Assembly (NCBI RefSeq): GCF_006715485.1
Contig: NZ_VFNH01000005.1
Location: 186,001 to 250,000 of the forward strand
Reading direction: 5' to 3'
Length of the DNA stretch: 64,000 nt
Origin: Herbaspirillum sp. SJZ107
Lineage (GTDB): Bacteria > Pseudomonadota > Gammaproteobacteria > Burkholderiales > Burkholderiaceae_D
Below are positions 19,198-27,657 of the stretch, piece by piece; the stretch's first letter is position 1, and every line of letters starts with the position of its first letter. The translations under genes and the position numbers were made by a program. A model generated the notes under the pieces. The model did not search any database. It saw nothing but the letters and a program-made list of their open reading frames with translations, and was not told the DNA's origin.

Positions 19198-20133
19198 TCA
19201 GGTCAGCGCCCACTCCCGCTCCATCTGCGCCCCGTACGACTGCGGCGCCCGCGATTGCTCGGCAAAGGTCACGACCTCGTAGGCGTCCGGATGCGCCAGC
19301 AGTTCGCGCAGCAGCAGGTTGTTGAGGCCGTGTCCGGACTTGTGCGCCTCGTAGCTGGCCAGCAGCGGGTTGCCGACCAGGTACAGGTCGCCGATCGCAT
19401 CAAGGATCTTGTGGCGCACGAATTCGTCTTCGTAGCGCAGGCCGTCCGCATTCAGGATGCGGTATTCGTCCATCACGATCGCGTTTTCCAGCGAGCCGCC
19501 ACGGGCCAGGCCCATGCCGCGCAGGCTTTCCACGTCCTGCATGAAGCCGAAGGTGCGGGCGCGCGCCACGTCGTGCACGTACGAGACCTTGCCGAAATCG
19601 ACGCTCGCGCGCTGCATGGTGCCGTCGACGGCCGGGTGGTTGAATTCGATGAAGAAGTCGAGCTTGAAGCCGTCGTAGGGCGTGAGGCGGGCCCACTTCT
19701 CGTTGTTGCCGCTGCCCTGGCGCACTTCCACGGGCTTCAGCACGCGGATGAATTTCTTCGCCGCGGCCTGCTCTTCGACCCCGGCCTGCTGAAGCAGGAA
19801 CACGAAGGACGAGGCCGAGCCGTCCATGATCGGGATTTCCTCGGCGGTGACGTCGACGTACAGGTTGTCGATGCCGAGGCCGGCGCAAGCCGACATCAGG
19901 TGCTCGACGGTCGAGACGCGCGCGTTGCCCTTCGTCAGCACCGACGCCATGCGGGTATCGCCCACGATGTCGGCATTCGAGGGGAACTCGACGATGGGGT
20001 CGAGATCGACGCGGCGGAACACGATTCCGGTATTGGCGGCGGCCGGGCGCAGGGTCAGTTCGACCTTGGTGCCCGAGTGCAGGCCGACGCCGGTCGTGCG
20101 CACCAGCTGTTTGACGGTTCTTTGTTTAAGCAT
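19198..20133 (-). CDS. lpxC: UDP-3-O-acyl-N-acetylglucosamine deacetylase
   Basis: 311 residues from ATG 20133 (MLKQRTVKQLVRTTGVGLHSG). LpxC is the zinc deacetylase that commits UDP-GlcNAc to lipid A synthesis. Zinc ligands are visible: His78 in STVEHLMSA, and His241 and Asp245 in RHKILDAIGDL. The IPIMDGSASSF motif and the C-terminal AHKSGHGLNN (catalytic His) are also present. It follows the dcw cluster, as in many proteobacteria, with a peroxiredoxin and a DMT transporter inserted between. Confidence 0.98.
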   Translation of the reverse strand: MLKQRTVKQLVRTTGVGLHSGTKVELTLRPAAANTGIVFRRVDLDPIVEFPSNADIVGDTRMASVLTKGNARVSTVEHLMSACAGLGIDNLYVDVTAEEIPIMDGSASSFVFLLQQAGVEEQAAAKKFIRVLKPVEVRQGSGNNEKWARLTPYDGFKLDFFIEFNHPAVDGTMQRASVDFGKVSYVHDVARARTFGFMQDVESLRGMGLARGGSLENAIVMDEYRILNADGLRYEDEFVRHKILDAIGDLYLVGNPLLASYEAHKSGHGLNNLLLRELLAHPDAYEVVTFAEQSRAPQSYGAQMEREWALT

Positions 20134-20206
20134 GGGCCGATTATATAGTGGTGTGCCCGCGTTCGCTGGCGACCGCTCTTTTCGACTTGGCTGAAAAACC
20201 ACGTTC

Positions 20207-21115
20207 TCAGGGATGCTCGGCTTCCACGTGTGCGGTTTCGTGGCGAATCAGGTACAAGCCGCTGCCGACGATGATTGCCGCACCGATCAAAGTGGTTTGA
20301 TCGGGCAAGGTTTGCCACATCAGCCAGTCGATGCCGATGCCCCAGGCCAGCGCCGTGTACTCGAAGGGCGCGACTACCGAGGCTTCGCCGTGGTTGAAGG
20401 CTTCGGTGATGGCCAGCTGGGCCAGGAAGCCGCTGACCGACAGCACCGCCAGCAGGGCCAGGTCGCCGGCCTGCACCGGCACCCAGCCGGGCGCCGCCAA
20501 TGCGCCGGCACCGATCGACATCATCAGCATCAGCCAGAACACCATGTGCTCGCTGCGGTCGGAGCGTGCCAGGATGCGGCCGCTGACGGCCGACACCGCA
20601 TAGCACACGGCCGACGCCAGGATGGCGAGGCCGCCGAGGGTCAGCATGCCGTCGCCGCTGGGACGCAGGATGACCAGCACGCCGGCCATGCCGACCGCGA
20701 TCGCGATCCAGCGCGCCGCATTCACCCGCTCCTTCAGGACGAACACCGACAGCGCGGTGATCAGGATCGGGCCGATGAAGAAGATCGAATAGGCCTCGGC
20801 CAGCGACAGTTCGCGCACGCCGTAGGCGAACAGCGCCAGCATCACGATGCCGATCGCGGCGCGCAGCAGGTGCAGCGGCCAGCGCACCTGCAGGGCCGAC
20901 CGCAAGCCGCCGCGCCACAGCAGCCAGGCGCACACCAGCGGCAGCGAGGACAGCGAACGCAAGGCCGCGACCTGCATCGCCGGATAATGGGCGGACAGCA
21001 GCTTCATCGTCGTGTCCATGATCGAGAACATGACGACGCCGGCCAGCATCGCCTGGATGCTGCGCAGGTTGCCGCTCAGTTTGCTGCCGGCCTTGACGCT
21101 GCCCTTCCCCGTCAC
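20207..21115 (-). CDS. EamA/DMT-family inner-membrane transporter
   Basis: 302 residues from a GTG at 21115, 2 bp after the peroxiredoxin stop. Ten hydrophobic segments in two EamA repeats: IQAMLAGVVMFSIMDTTMKLLS, LRAAIGIVMLALFAYGVRELSLAEAYSI and FFIGPILITALSVFVLKE in the first half, and SGFLAQLAITEAF...VVAPFEYTALAWGIGIDWLMW in the second. Substrate unknown. An ATG at 21049 would give a protein without its basic N-terminal stretch; the GTG is favoured for length and coupling. The long upstream extension overlaps the peroxiredoxin gene and is rejected. Confidence 0.85.
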   Translation of the reverse strand: MTGKGSVKAGSKLSGNLRSIQAMLAGVVMFSIMDTTMKLLSAHYPAMQVAALRSLSSLPLVCAWLLWRGGLRSALQVRWPLHLLRAAIGIVMLALFAYGVRELSLAEAYSIFFIGPILITALSVFVLKERVNAARWIAIAVGMAGVLVILRPSGDGMLTLGGLAILASAVCYAVSAVSGRILARSDRSEHMVFWLMLMMSIGAGALAAPGWVPVQAGDLALLAVLSVSGFLAQLAITEAFNHGEASVVAPFEYTALAWGIGIDWLMWQTLPDQTTLIGAAIIVGSGLYLIRHETAHVEAEHP

Positions 21116-21117
21116 GC

Positions 21118-21621
21118 TCAGCCCAGCTGTTCGAGCAGCTTTTCGGCCGACGACACGTCGAAGCCGCCGGCTTCCAGGTTCAGCTGCTTGACCACGCCGT
21201 CCTGCACCAGCATCGAATAGCGCTTCGAGCGGATGCCCATGCCCTTGGCGACCAGGTCGAATTCGAGGCCGAGTGCCCTGGTGAAGACGGCGCTGCCGTC
21301 GGCCATCATGCGCACGATCCCGGTCGCCTTCTGCTCGCGGCCCCAGGCGCCCATCACGAAGGCGTCGTTGACCGACACGCACCAGATCTCGTCGACGCCC
21401 TTGGCCTTGAGCTGGTCGGCCAGCTTGACGTAACCCGGCAGGTGCTGCGCCGAGCAGGTCGGGGTGAAGGCGCCCGGCAGGCCGAAGATGGCAATCGTCT
21501 TGCCTTTCACGAGGTCGGCCACGTTGAAGGTATTCGGGCCGAGCGAGCAGCCTTCGGTTTCGGTCTCGATGAATTCCGCGAGGGTCGCTTCCGGCAGGCG
21601 GTCGCCGATCTGGATGGTCAT
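21118..21621 (-). CDS. Peroxiredoxin, Prx5 type
   Basis: 167 residues. The peroxidatic cysteine is Cys56 in LPGAFTPTCSAQHLPGY, the Prx5/AhpC-TSA signature with conserved Pro and Thr. The rest (VSVNDAFVMGAWG, LVAKGMGIRSKRYSMLVQDGVV) matches glutathione/glutaredoxin-linked Prx5 enzymes. It should reduce hydrogen peroxide and alkyl peroxides in the cytosol. It lies directly downstream of the ftsZ terminator on the same strand, with the DMT transporter following. Confidence 0.92.
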   Translation of the reverse strand: MTIQIGDRLPEATLAEFIETETEGCSLGPNTFNVADLVKGKTIAIFGLPGAFTPTCSAQHLPGYVKLADQLKAKGVDEIWCVSVNDAFVMGAWGREQKATGIVRMMADGSAVFTRALGLEFDLVAKGMGIRSKRYSMLVQDGVVKQLNLEAGGFDVSSAEKLLEQLG

Positions 21622-21668
21622 GGTGGAGATTCCTGTGTTGTCGTTATAGGAACCCGCAAGTATGCACT

Positions 21669-21710
21669 AAAAAAACGAAGGGCCGGTACTGCTTGGTTCA
21701 GTACCGGCCC
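21669..21710 (-). terminator. Rho-independent terminator after ftsZ
   Basis: An 11 bp perfect stem (21680-21690 with 21700-21710, GGGCCGGTACT) closes a 9-base loop. On the minus strand it is followed by TTCG and a run of seven Ts (21675-21669), so it ends the dcw transcript before the peroxiredoxin gene. Confidence 0.92.
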
Positions 21711-21759
21711 CCGGATCATGGAGTGTGCCGGGTGGTCAGCCCGGCAGGAGTGTTATTGC

Positions 21760-22959
21760 TTAGTCGGCTTGCTTGCGCAGGAAAGCCGGGATGTCATAGG
21801 TCTCGACACCGTTGCGCTGCATGGCCTGCACCTGCTCCGATGCCTGCTCGCGGCGCCACACGGCCGGCTGCTTCATGCCGACGTCGGCAGTACCGGCGAT
21901 CGAACCCATGTTCACGCCGGCCGCGACCGGCGCGGTGCCGGCCATCATCGGCTGGTTGTAGGTGCCGGTGCGCAGGACCTGCTGCGGCTGGACCAGCGAG
22001 ATGTTGGCCTTGTTCTTGCCCAGGCCGGTCGCGACCACGGTCACGCGCAGCTCGTCGCCCATCTCGTCGTCGTAGGCGATGCCCTGGGCGATCGCGGCGT
22101 CGGGCGCAGCGAAGGCGCGCACGGCGGCCATGACTTCCTTGATTTCCTTACCCTTCAGGCCGCGCGATGCGGTGACGTTCACCAGCACGCCCTTGGCGCC
22201 CGACAGGTCGATACCGTCCAGCAGCGGCGACGCCACGGCCTGCTCGGCGGCGATGCGCGCGCGGTCCACGCCCGATGCGGTCGCGGTGCCCATCATGGCC
22301 TTGCCCTGCTCGCTCATGATGGTCTTGACGTCGTTGAAGTCGACGTTGATGTGGCCCGGCACGTTGATGATCTCGGCGATACCGGCGACGGCGTTGTTCA
22401 GCACGTCGTCCGCATGCTTCATCCAGTCCAGCATCGATTCGTCTTCGTAGATGTCTTCCAGCTTTTCGTTCAGGATGACGATCAGCGAGTCGACGTGCTT
22501 GGTCAGCTCTTCGAGGCCGGTCTCGGCCACCTGCATGCACTTGTCGCCCTCGTACGAGAACGGCTTGGAGACCACGGCCACGGTCAGCGCACCCATGTTC
22601 TTGGCCACTTCGGCCACGATCGGGGCGGCGCCGGTACCGGTACCGCCGCCCATGCCGGCCGCGATGAAGACCATGTGCGCGCCGCGCAGCGCATCTTCGA
22701 TGCGGCCGCGCGATTGTTCGGCCAGCTGGCGGCCGATTTCCGGACGCATGCCGGCACCCAGGCCGGAATCGCCGATCTGGATGATGTTGTGGGCGCTCGA
22801 CGCATTCAGCGCCTGGGCGTCGGTGTTTGCGGCGATGAACTCGACACCGGAAACACCTTTGTTGATCATGTGCTGCACCGCGTTGCCACCCGCACCGCCG
22901 ACGCCGACCACCTTGATCACGGTGCCCAGTGCTGCGTTATCGACCATATCAAACTCCAT
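21760..22959 (-). CDS. ftsZ: Cell division protein FtsZ
   Basis: 399 residues. FtsZ is the tubulin-like GTPase that forms the Z ring. The tubulin signature GGGTGTG is at 104-110, the T1 loop is VGVGGAGGNAV, the synergy-type segment is NVDFNDVKTIM, and the C-terminal peptide YDIPAFLRKQAD that binds FtsA and ZipA/ZapD is intact. ATG 22959 is preceded by TTAGGAG. It is the last gene of the dcw cluster, separated from ftsA by an unusually long 239 bp gap with its own AT-rich promoter-like region. Confidence 0.98.
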   Translation of the reverse strand: MEFDMVDNAALGTVIKVVGVGGAGGNAVQHMINKGVSGVEFIAANTDAQALNASSAHNIIQIGDSGLGAGMRPEIGRQLAEQSRGRIEDALRGAHMVFIAAGMGGGTGTGAAPIVAEVAKNMGALTVAVVSKPFSYEGDKCMQVAETGLEELTKHVDSLIVILNEKLEDIYEDESMLDWMKHADDVLNNAVAGIAEIINVPGHINVDFNDVKTIMSEQGKAMMGTATASGVDRARIAAEQAVASPLLDGIDLSGAKGVLVNVTASRGLKGKEIKEVMAAVRAFAAPDAAIAQGIAYDDEMGDELRVTVVATGLGKNKANISLVQPQQVLRTGTYNQPMMAGTAPVAAGVNMGSIAGTADVGMKQPAVWRREQASEQVQAMQRNGVETYDIPAFLRKQAD

Positions 22960-23198
22960 GATGAACTCCTAATCTCAAAATGCCGTTCCCAAGCCAAAAA
23001 CCTCATCGTTCTCAATCAGGCCTGAAGATTGGAAACGCGCCTATATTTTAAAAATATTTACGATCGTTACCAAGAAAAACCGTTACCAAGTGTTTCCATC
23101 AACGTAAAAAAATCGACTTTGCGTTGCATTTTGGATGGGACCGCCATCATGGCCTGCCAAACTGTTGCCGCTCATCAGGTTTCTTTCCGCTGCCGCTA
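22960..23198 (-). promoter_or_regulatory. ftsA-ftsZ intergenic region with tandem CTTGGTAACG repeats
   Basis: The 239 bp gap is AT-rich for this genome. On the minus strand the 10-mer CTTGGTAACG occurs twice in the same orientation with a 16 bp period (23090-23081 and 23074-23065), followed by an AT tract (23060-23042) that contains several -10-like hexamers. It probably carries a separate ftsZ promoter and a regulator site; no protein can be named. Confidence 0.45.
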
Positions 23199-24431
23199 TC
23201 AGAAATTCCCCAAGAACCACTCTTTCATGCGCTGCCACACCGCCTTCACCGAACCATCCTGGCGCGTCACGATATGGCCGCGCAGGTACTGCTTTTTCGC
23301 TTCCAACAGCAAGCCGAGGACGGTAGCGTAGCGCGGGCTGCGCACCACGTCCGCCAGTTGGCCCCGGTACTCCGGCGTGCCGAGGCGCGCCGGTTTGAGA
23401 AAAATGTCTTCCGCCATTTCGATCATGCCCGGCATGATCGAGGAACCGCCGGTCAGCACGATGCCCGACGACAGCACCCCTTCGTAGCCCGACTCGCGCA
23501 CCACTTGGTGCACCATCGCGAACAGCTCTTCGACGCGCGGTTCGATCACCGCCGCCAGCGCCTGGCGCGACAGCGAGCGCGGACCGCGGTCGCCCAGGCC
23601 CGGCACCTCGAGCGTCTCGCCCGGGTCGGCCAGCACCTGCTTGGCCACGCCGTAGCGGATCTTGATTTCCTCGGCTTCGCCGGTCGGGGTGCGCAGCGCC
23701 ATCGCGATGTCGCTGGTGATCTGGTCGCCTGCGATCGGCAGGACGGCGGTATGGCGGATCGCGCCATCCGAGAACACGGCGATGTCGGTGGTACCGCCGC
23801 CGATGTCGATCAAGACCACGCCGAGTTCCTTCTCGTCGCCGGTCAGGACCGAGTCGGCCGATGCCATCGGCTGCAGGATCAGGTCCGAGACTTCCAGGCC
23901 GCAACGGCGAACGCACTTTACAATATTTTGCACTGCGGACACCGCACCGGTGACGATGTGCACGCGCACCTCGAGACGGATGCCGCTCATGCCGATCGGC
24001 TCGCGCACGTCTTCCTGGTTGTCGACGATGAATTCTTGGGGCACCGTGTGCAGCAGCTGCTGGTCGGTCGGGATATTCACGGCCTTGGCGGTCTCGATCA
24101 CGCGGGCGACGTCGGTGGCGGTGACTTCCTTGTCCTTGATCGCCACCATGCCGCTCGAGTTGAACGAGCGGATATGGCTGCCGGCGATGCCCGCGTACAC
24201 GTTGCGGATCTTGCAATCGGCCATCAGCTCGGCTTCCTCGAGCGCGCGCTGGATCGACTCGACGGTCGCTTCGATGTTCACGACAACGCCCTTCTTCAAG
24301 CCCCTCGACTCGTGCTGGCCGAGTCCGATCACTTCGTGGCGTCCATCGGCCATCACCTCGGCCACCACCGCCACCACTTTCGAGGTGCCGATGTCGAGGC
24401 CGACGATCAGGTTCTTCGCGTCTTTAGTCAT
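23199..24431 (-). CDS. ftsA: Cell division protein FtsA
   Basis: 410 residues. FtsA is the actin-like ATPase that tethers FtsZ to the membrane. Seen are phosphate-1 motif IVGLDIGTSKVVAVVAEV, the 1C SHV-type segment RNVYAGIAGSHIRS, phosphate-2 VLIDIGGGTTDIAVF, the adenosine motif GIVLTGGSSIMPGM, and the C-terminal amphipathic membrane-targeting helix VWQRMKEWFLGNF. It follows ftsQ by 20 bp on the same strand. Confidence 0.98.
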   Translation of the reverse strand: MTKDAKNLIVGLDIGTSKVVAVVAEVMADGRHEVIGLGQHESRGLKKGVVVNIEATVESIQRALEEAELMADCKIRNVYAGIAGSHIRSFNSSGMVAIKDKEVTATDVARVIETAKAVNIPTDQQLLHTVPQEFIVDNQEDVREPIGMSGIRLEVRVHIVTGAVSAVQNIVKCVRRCGLEVSDLILQPMASADSVLTGDEKELGVVLIDIGGGTTDIAVFSDGAIRHTAVLPIAGDQITSDIAMALRTPTGEAEEIKIRYGVAKQVLADPGETLEVPGLGDRGPRSLSRQALAAVIEPRVEELFAMVHQVVRESGYEGVLSSGIVLTGGSSIMPGMIEMAEDIFLKPARLGTPEYRGQLADVVRSPRYATVLGLLLEAKKQYLRGHIVTRQDGSVKAVWQRMKEWFLGNF

Positions 24432-24451
24432 GTTAGCTGTGCCTGCTTAAA

Positions 24452-25273
24452 TTAAATGTGCTTTGTTGTTTTGGTTGGTGCTTTTTTTTGCTTCGCCGCC
24501 TTCACCGGCTTGGTGGCGTCGGCGGGTACGCTGAGTGCCGCCGAAGACAGCGCCAGGCCGTTCGGATAACGCATGTCGATGGTGTCGATACGCCCTTCCT
24601 GCAGGCGCGCCACCAGCTGCGGATAGATGCTCACCAGCCGCTGCACGCGCCCCTTCAGGGTCGCATTGTCCTTTTCCCGCCCCAGCTCGACGTTCATGCC
24701 GTTGTCCAGCTTGACCGTCCAGGCGTAGCGGTTCGACAGGCTGATCGACTCGGGCACCAGCGCCACCTGCGCGAACCAGCCGCGCAGTTCGGCGAAGCGC
24801 GCCAGCACTTCCTTTTCGCTGCCGGCCGGACCATCGAACGCAGGCAGTGCGTGGTCCTCGTCGGCCTCGGCCAGGTTGGCGGTGAACACTTCACCCTTCA
24901 CCGACAGCAGGCGTCCATCCTCGCCCCAGGTGCCGAGCGCCTCGTGCTCTTCCACCGCGACGATCAGCTGGTTCGGCCATTCGCGGCGTACGCTGGCCTT
25001 GCGGACCCAGGGCACGGCCTCGAAGGTGGCGCGCACCTGTTCCAGGTCGGAGGTGAAGAAGTTCCCCTTGATCTTCCCCATCACCCCGTTGCGCACCGTC
25101 AGTTCGTTCACGTGCTGCAGGTCCAGCCCATACATGCTTTCGACGCGCACCGCGCGCAGCGTGAACATCGGACGCTGCGACAGCCACCACACGCCCGAGG
25201 AAATGCAGGCGAGCGCCACCAGCGCGGTGATCGCGCCGGAGGTTGCATTCAGGGCTCGCACGTCATGCCACAT
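24452..25273 (-). CDS. ftsQ: Cell division protein FtsQ
   Basis: 273 residues. A short cytoplasmic N terminus, one membrane helix (ITALVALACISSGVWWL), a POTRA domain (FTLRAVRVESMYGLDLQHVNE...VPWVRKASVRREWPNQLIVAVEEHEALGTW) and the beta-domain that contacts FtsB and FtsL. The C terminus carries an extra basic Lys/Ala/Thr tail (KPVKAAKQKKAPTKTTKHI). It lies between ddlB and ftsA, 12 bp after ddlB. Confidence 0.96.
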   Translation of the reverse strand: MWHDVRALNATSGAITALVALACISSGVWWLSQRPMFTLRAVRVESMYGLDLQHVNELTVRNGVMGKIKGNFFTSDLEQVRATFEAVPWVRKASVRREWPNQLIVAVEEHEALGTWGEDGRLLSVKGEVFTANLAEADEDHALPAFDGPAGSEKEVLARFAELRGWFAQVALVPESISLSNRYAWTVKLDNGMNVELGREKDNATLKGRVQRLVSIYPQLVARLQEGRIDTIDMRYPNGLALSSAALSVPADATKPVKAAKQKKAPTKTTKHI

Positions 25274-25285
25274 CTTGGTTTTTCC

Positions 25286-26263
25286 TTACTTCTTTCCGTT
25301 CGCGGCGACGCCGGTCTTCAGGCTGGCCGAGCGCAGGATCTGCACGCACAGGTCTTCGTAGCTGGTGCCCTCGGCACGCGCCGCCATCGGCACCAGCGAG
25401 TGGCCGGTCATGCCCGGCGAGGTGTTCACTTCCAGCAGGAAGTGGCGCCCGTCCGATTCGCGCAGCAGCACGTCGATGCGGCTCCAGCCTTCGCAGCCGA
25501 GCGCGCGGTAGGCCTTTTCCACGTCGGCCTGGATGGCGGCGGTGGTGGCGGCATCCAGCGGCGCCGGGCAGTGATACTGGGTGTCGTCGGTGAAGTACTT
25601 GTTCTGGTAGTCGTAGTTGCCCTCGGGCGCCACGATCTCGACGATCGGCAGCGCGCGCGCCTGCGCGCCCGTGCCCAGCAGCGGCACCGAGAATTCGCGG
25701 CCTTCGATGAACTGCTCGGCCAGCACCAGCTTGTCGTACTTGTGGGCCAGGTCGACCGCCGCCTTGAAGTCTTCCGCGCGGGTGACCTTGGTGATGCCGA
25801 TGGTCGAGCCTTCCAGCGGCGGCTTGACGATCAGCGGCAAGCCGAGGTCGGCCACCACCTTGTCCAGGTCCGTGTTCTCGTCGATCACCGCGTAAGTCGG
25901 GGTCGGCACGCCGGCCGCCAGCCAGACGATCTTGGTGGTGATCTTGTCCATGCCGACCGACGAGGCCATCACGCCGCTGCCGGTGTACGGGATGCCGAGC
26001 AGTTCGAGCGCGCCCTGCAGGCTGCCGTCTTCGCCGTAGCGGCCGTGCAGCGCGATGAACACGCGGTCGAATTTTTCCGCTTCGAGTTCGCCGAGCGAAC
26101 GTTCGGCCGGGTCGAAGGCGTGGGCGTCGATGCCCTTCGACTTCAGTGCCTGCAGCACGCCGTTGCCGGACATGAGCGAGACTTCGCGCTCGGCGGAACG
26201 GCCGCCGAACAGGACGCCGACCTTGCCCAGTTCGGCGATTTCGGAAGGAGTCAGAGTATTCAA
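25286..26263 (-). CDS. ddlB: D-alanine--D-alanine ligase
   Basis: 325 residues from a TTG start at 26263. The TTG overlaps the murC stop as TTGA and has AAAGG about nine bases upstream, so the two genes are translationally coupled. ATP-grasp features: VGVLFGGRSAEREVSLMSG, ALHGRYGEDGSLQGALELLGIPYTGSG, KPPLEGSTIGI, LAEQFIEGREFSV and the metal-binding LLEVNTSPGMTGHSLVP. It makes the D-Ala-D-Ala dipeptide used by MurF. The open frame continues far upstream across murC but is shadow there. Confidence 0.95.
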   Translation of the reverse strand: MNTLTPSEIAELGKVGVLFGGRSAEREVSLMSGNGVLQALKSKGIDAHAFDPAERSLGELEAEKFDRVFIALHGRYGEDGSLQGALELLGIPYTGSGVMASSVGMDKITTKIVWLAAGVPTPTYAVIDENTDLDKVVADLGLPLIVKPPLEGSTIGITKVTRAEDFKAAVDLAHKYDKLVLAEQFIEGREFSVPLLGTGAQARALPIVEIVAPEGNYDYQNKYFTDDTQYHCPAPLDAATTAAIQADVEKAYRALGCEGWSRIDVLLRESDGRHFLLEVNTSPGMTGHSLVPMAARAEGTSYEDLCVQILRSASLKTGVAANGKK

Positions 26264-27657
26264 GATGCGACCTTTTGATTCGAAATCAGTTGTTGCGGAA
26301 TGCCGCCGATGGAACCGGCGCCCATGGTCAGCACGACGTCGCCGTCGCGCGCCACCTTCAGGATCGTCGCCGGCATGTCGGCGATCGACTCCACGAAAAT
26401 CGGTTCGATCTGGCTGCCGGTGCGCAGCGCGCGCGTCAGCGCACGGCCGTCGGCGGCCACGATCGGGGATTCGCCGGCAGCGTACACCTCGGCCAGCAGC
26501 AGCAGGTCGGGCACCGCCAGCACCTTGACGAAGTCCTCGAACAGGTCGCGCGTGCGGGTGTAGCGGTGCGGCTGGAAGGCCAGCACCAGGCGCCGGCCCG
26601 GGTAGGCGGCGCGCGCCGCGGCCAGCGTCACCTGGGCTTCGACCGGGTGGTGGCCGTAGTCGTCGACCAGCGTGAAGCTGCCGCCGTCCGGCAGCGCGAC
26701 CTCGCCGTAGCGGGTGAAGCGGCGGCCGACGCCGCGGAAGCCGGCCAGGCCGCGCGCGGTGGCCTCGTCCGGGATGCCGATCTCGCGCGCGATGGCGATC
26801 GCCGAGCAGGCGTTCAGCACGTTGTGCATGCCGGGCTGGTTCAGCACGAATTTCGTGTCCGGGTAGCCTTCCTGGCGCACCGTGAAGTGCATCTGGATGC
26901 CTTCGGCGTGGGCGTCGAGCGCGCGCACTTCGGCGTCTTCCGAGAAGCCGTAGGTAGTGACCGGCTTGGTCACCTGCGGCAGGATCGAGCGCACGTTGGC
27001 GTCGTCGATGCACATCATCGCGCGGCCGTAGAACGGCAGGCGGTGAGTGAAGTTCACGAACGCGGCCTTCAGCTTCTCGAAGTCGTGCTCGTAGGTGTCC
27101 ATATGGTCGGCGTCGATGTTGGTGATCACCTCGATCATCGGCGACAGGTTCAGGAAGGACGCATCCGACTCGTCGGCCTCGGCCACGATGTATTCGCCGG
27201 TGCCCAGCTTGGCGTTGGCGCCGGCGCTGGTCAGCCGGCCGCCGATCACGAAGGTCGGGTCCAGTCCGCCCTCGTACAGCACGGACGCCACCAGGCTGGT
27301 GGTGGTGGTCTTGCCATGGGTGCCGGCGATGGCGATGCCGCGCTTCAGGCGCATCAGTTCGCCCAGCATGATGGCGCGCGGCACCACCGGGATCTTGGCG
27401 GCGCGCGCCGCGATCACTTCCGGATTCGCTTCGTTGACGGCGGTCGAGGTCACGACCGCGTCGGCGCCGCGGATGTGTTCCGCGGCGTGGCCGATCGACA
27501 CGATGGCGCCGGCATCCTGCAGGCGCTGGCTGGCCGCGTTGGACGCCAGGTCCGAGCCCGACACTTTATAGCCGAGGTTGAGCAGCACCTCGGCGATGCC
27601 GCTCATGCCGCTGCCGCCGATGCCGACGAAGTGAATGTGTTTGATCTTGTGTTTCAT
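26260..27657 (-). CDS. murC: UDP-N-acetylmuramate--L-alanine ligase
   Basis: 465 residues from ATG 27657, whose first bases overlap the murG stop (ATGA). It adds the first L-Ala to UDP-MurNAc. Motifs: dinucleotide-like FVGIGGSGMSGIAEVL, P-loop IAGTHGKTTTTSLVA, EADESDASFL, ITNIDADHMDTY, the central-domain HNVLNA, and DDYGHHPVE and FQPHRYTRTRDL in the C-terminal domain. Normal length. Confidence 0.97.
   Translation of the reverse strand: MKHKIKHIHFVGIGGSGMSGIAEVLLNLGYKVSGSDLASNAASQRLQDAGAIVSIGHAAEHIRGADAVVTSTAVNEANPEVIAARAAKIPVVPRAIMLGELMRLKRGIAIAGTHGKTTTTSLVASVLYEGGLDPTFVIGGRLTSAGANAKLGTGEYIVAEADESDASFLNLSPMIEVITNIDADHMDTYEHDFEKLKAAFVNFTHRLPFYGRAMMCIDDANVRSILPQVTKPVTTYGFSEDAEVRALDAHAEGIQMHFTVRQEGYPDTKFVLNQPGMHNVLNACSAIAIAREIGIPDEATARGLAGFRGVGRRFTRYGEVALPDGGSFTLVDDYGHHPVEAQVTLAAARAAYPGRRLVLAFQPHRYTRTRDLFEDFVKVLAVPDLLLLAEVYAAGESPIVAADGRALTRALRTGSQIEPIFVESIADMPATILKVARDGDVVLTMGAGSIGGIPQQLISNQKVAS

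Noticed and set aside
26263..27013. N-terminal extension of ddlB into murC
   Set aside because: The extension overlaps murC in a shadow frame; the TTG at 26263 is coupled to the murC stop and precedes the conserved Ddl start.
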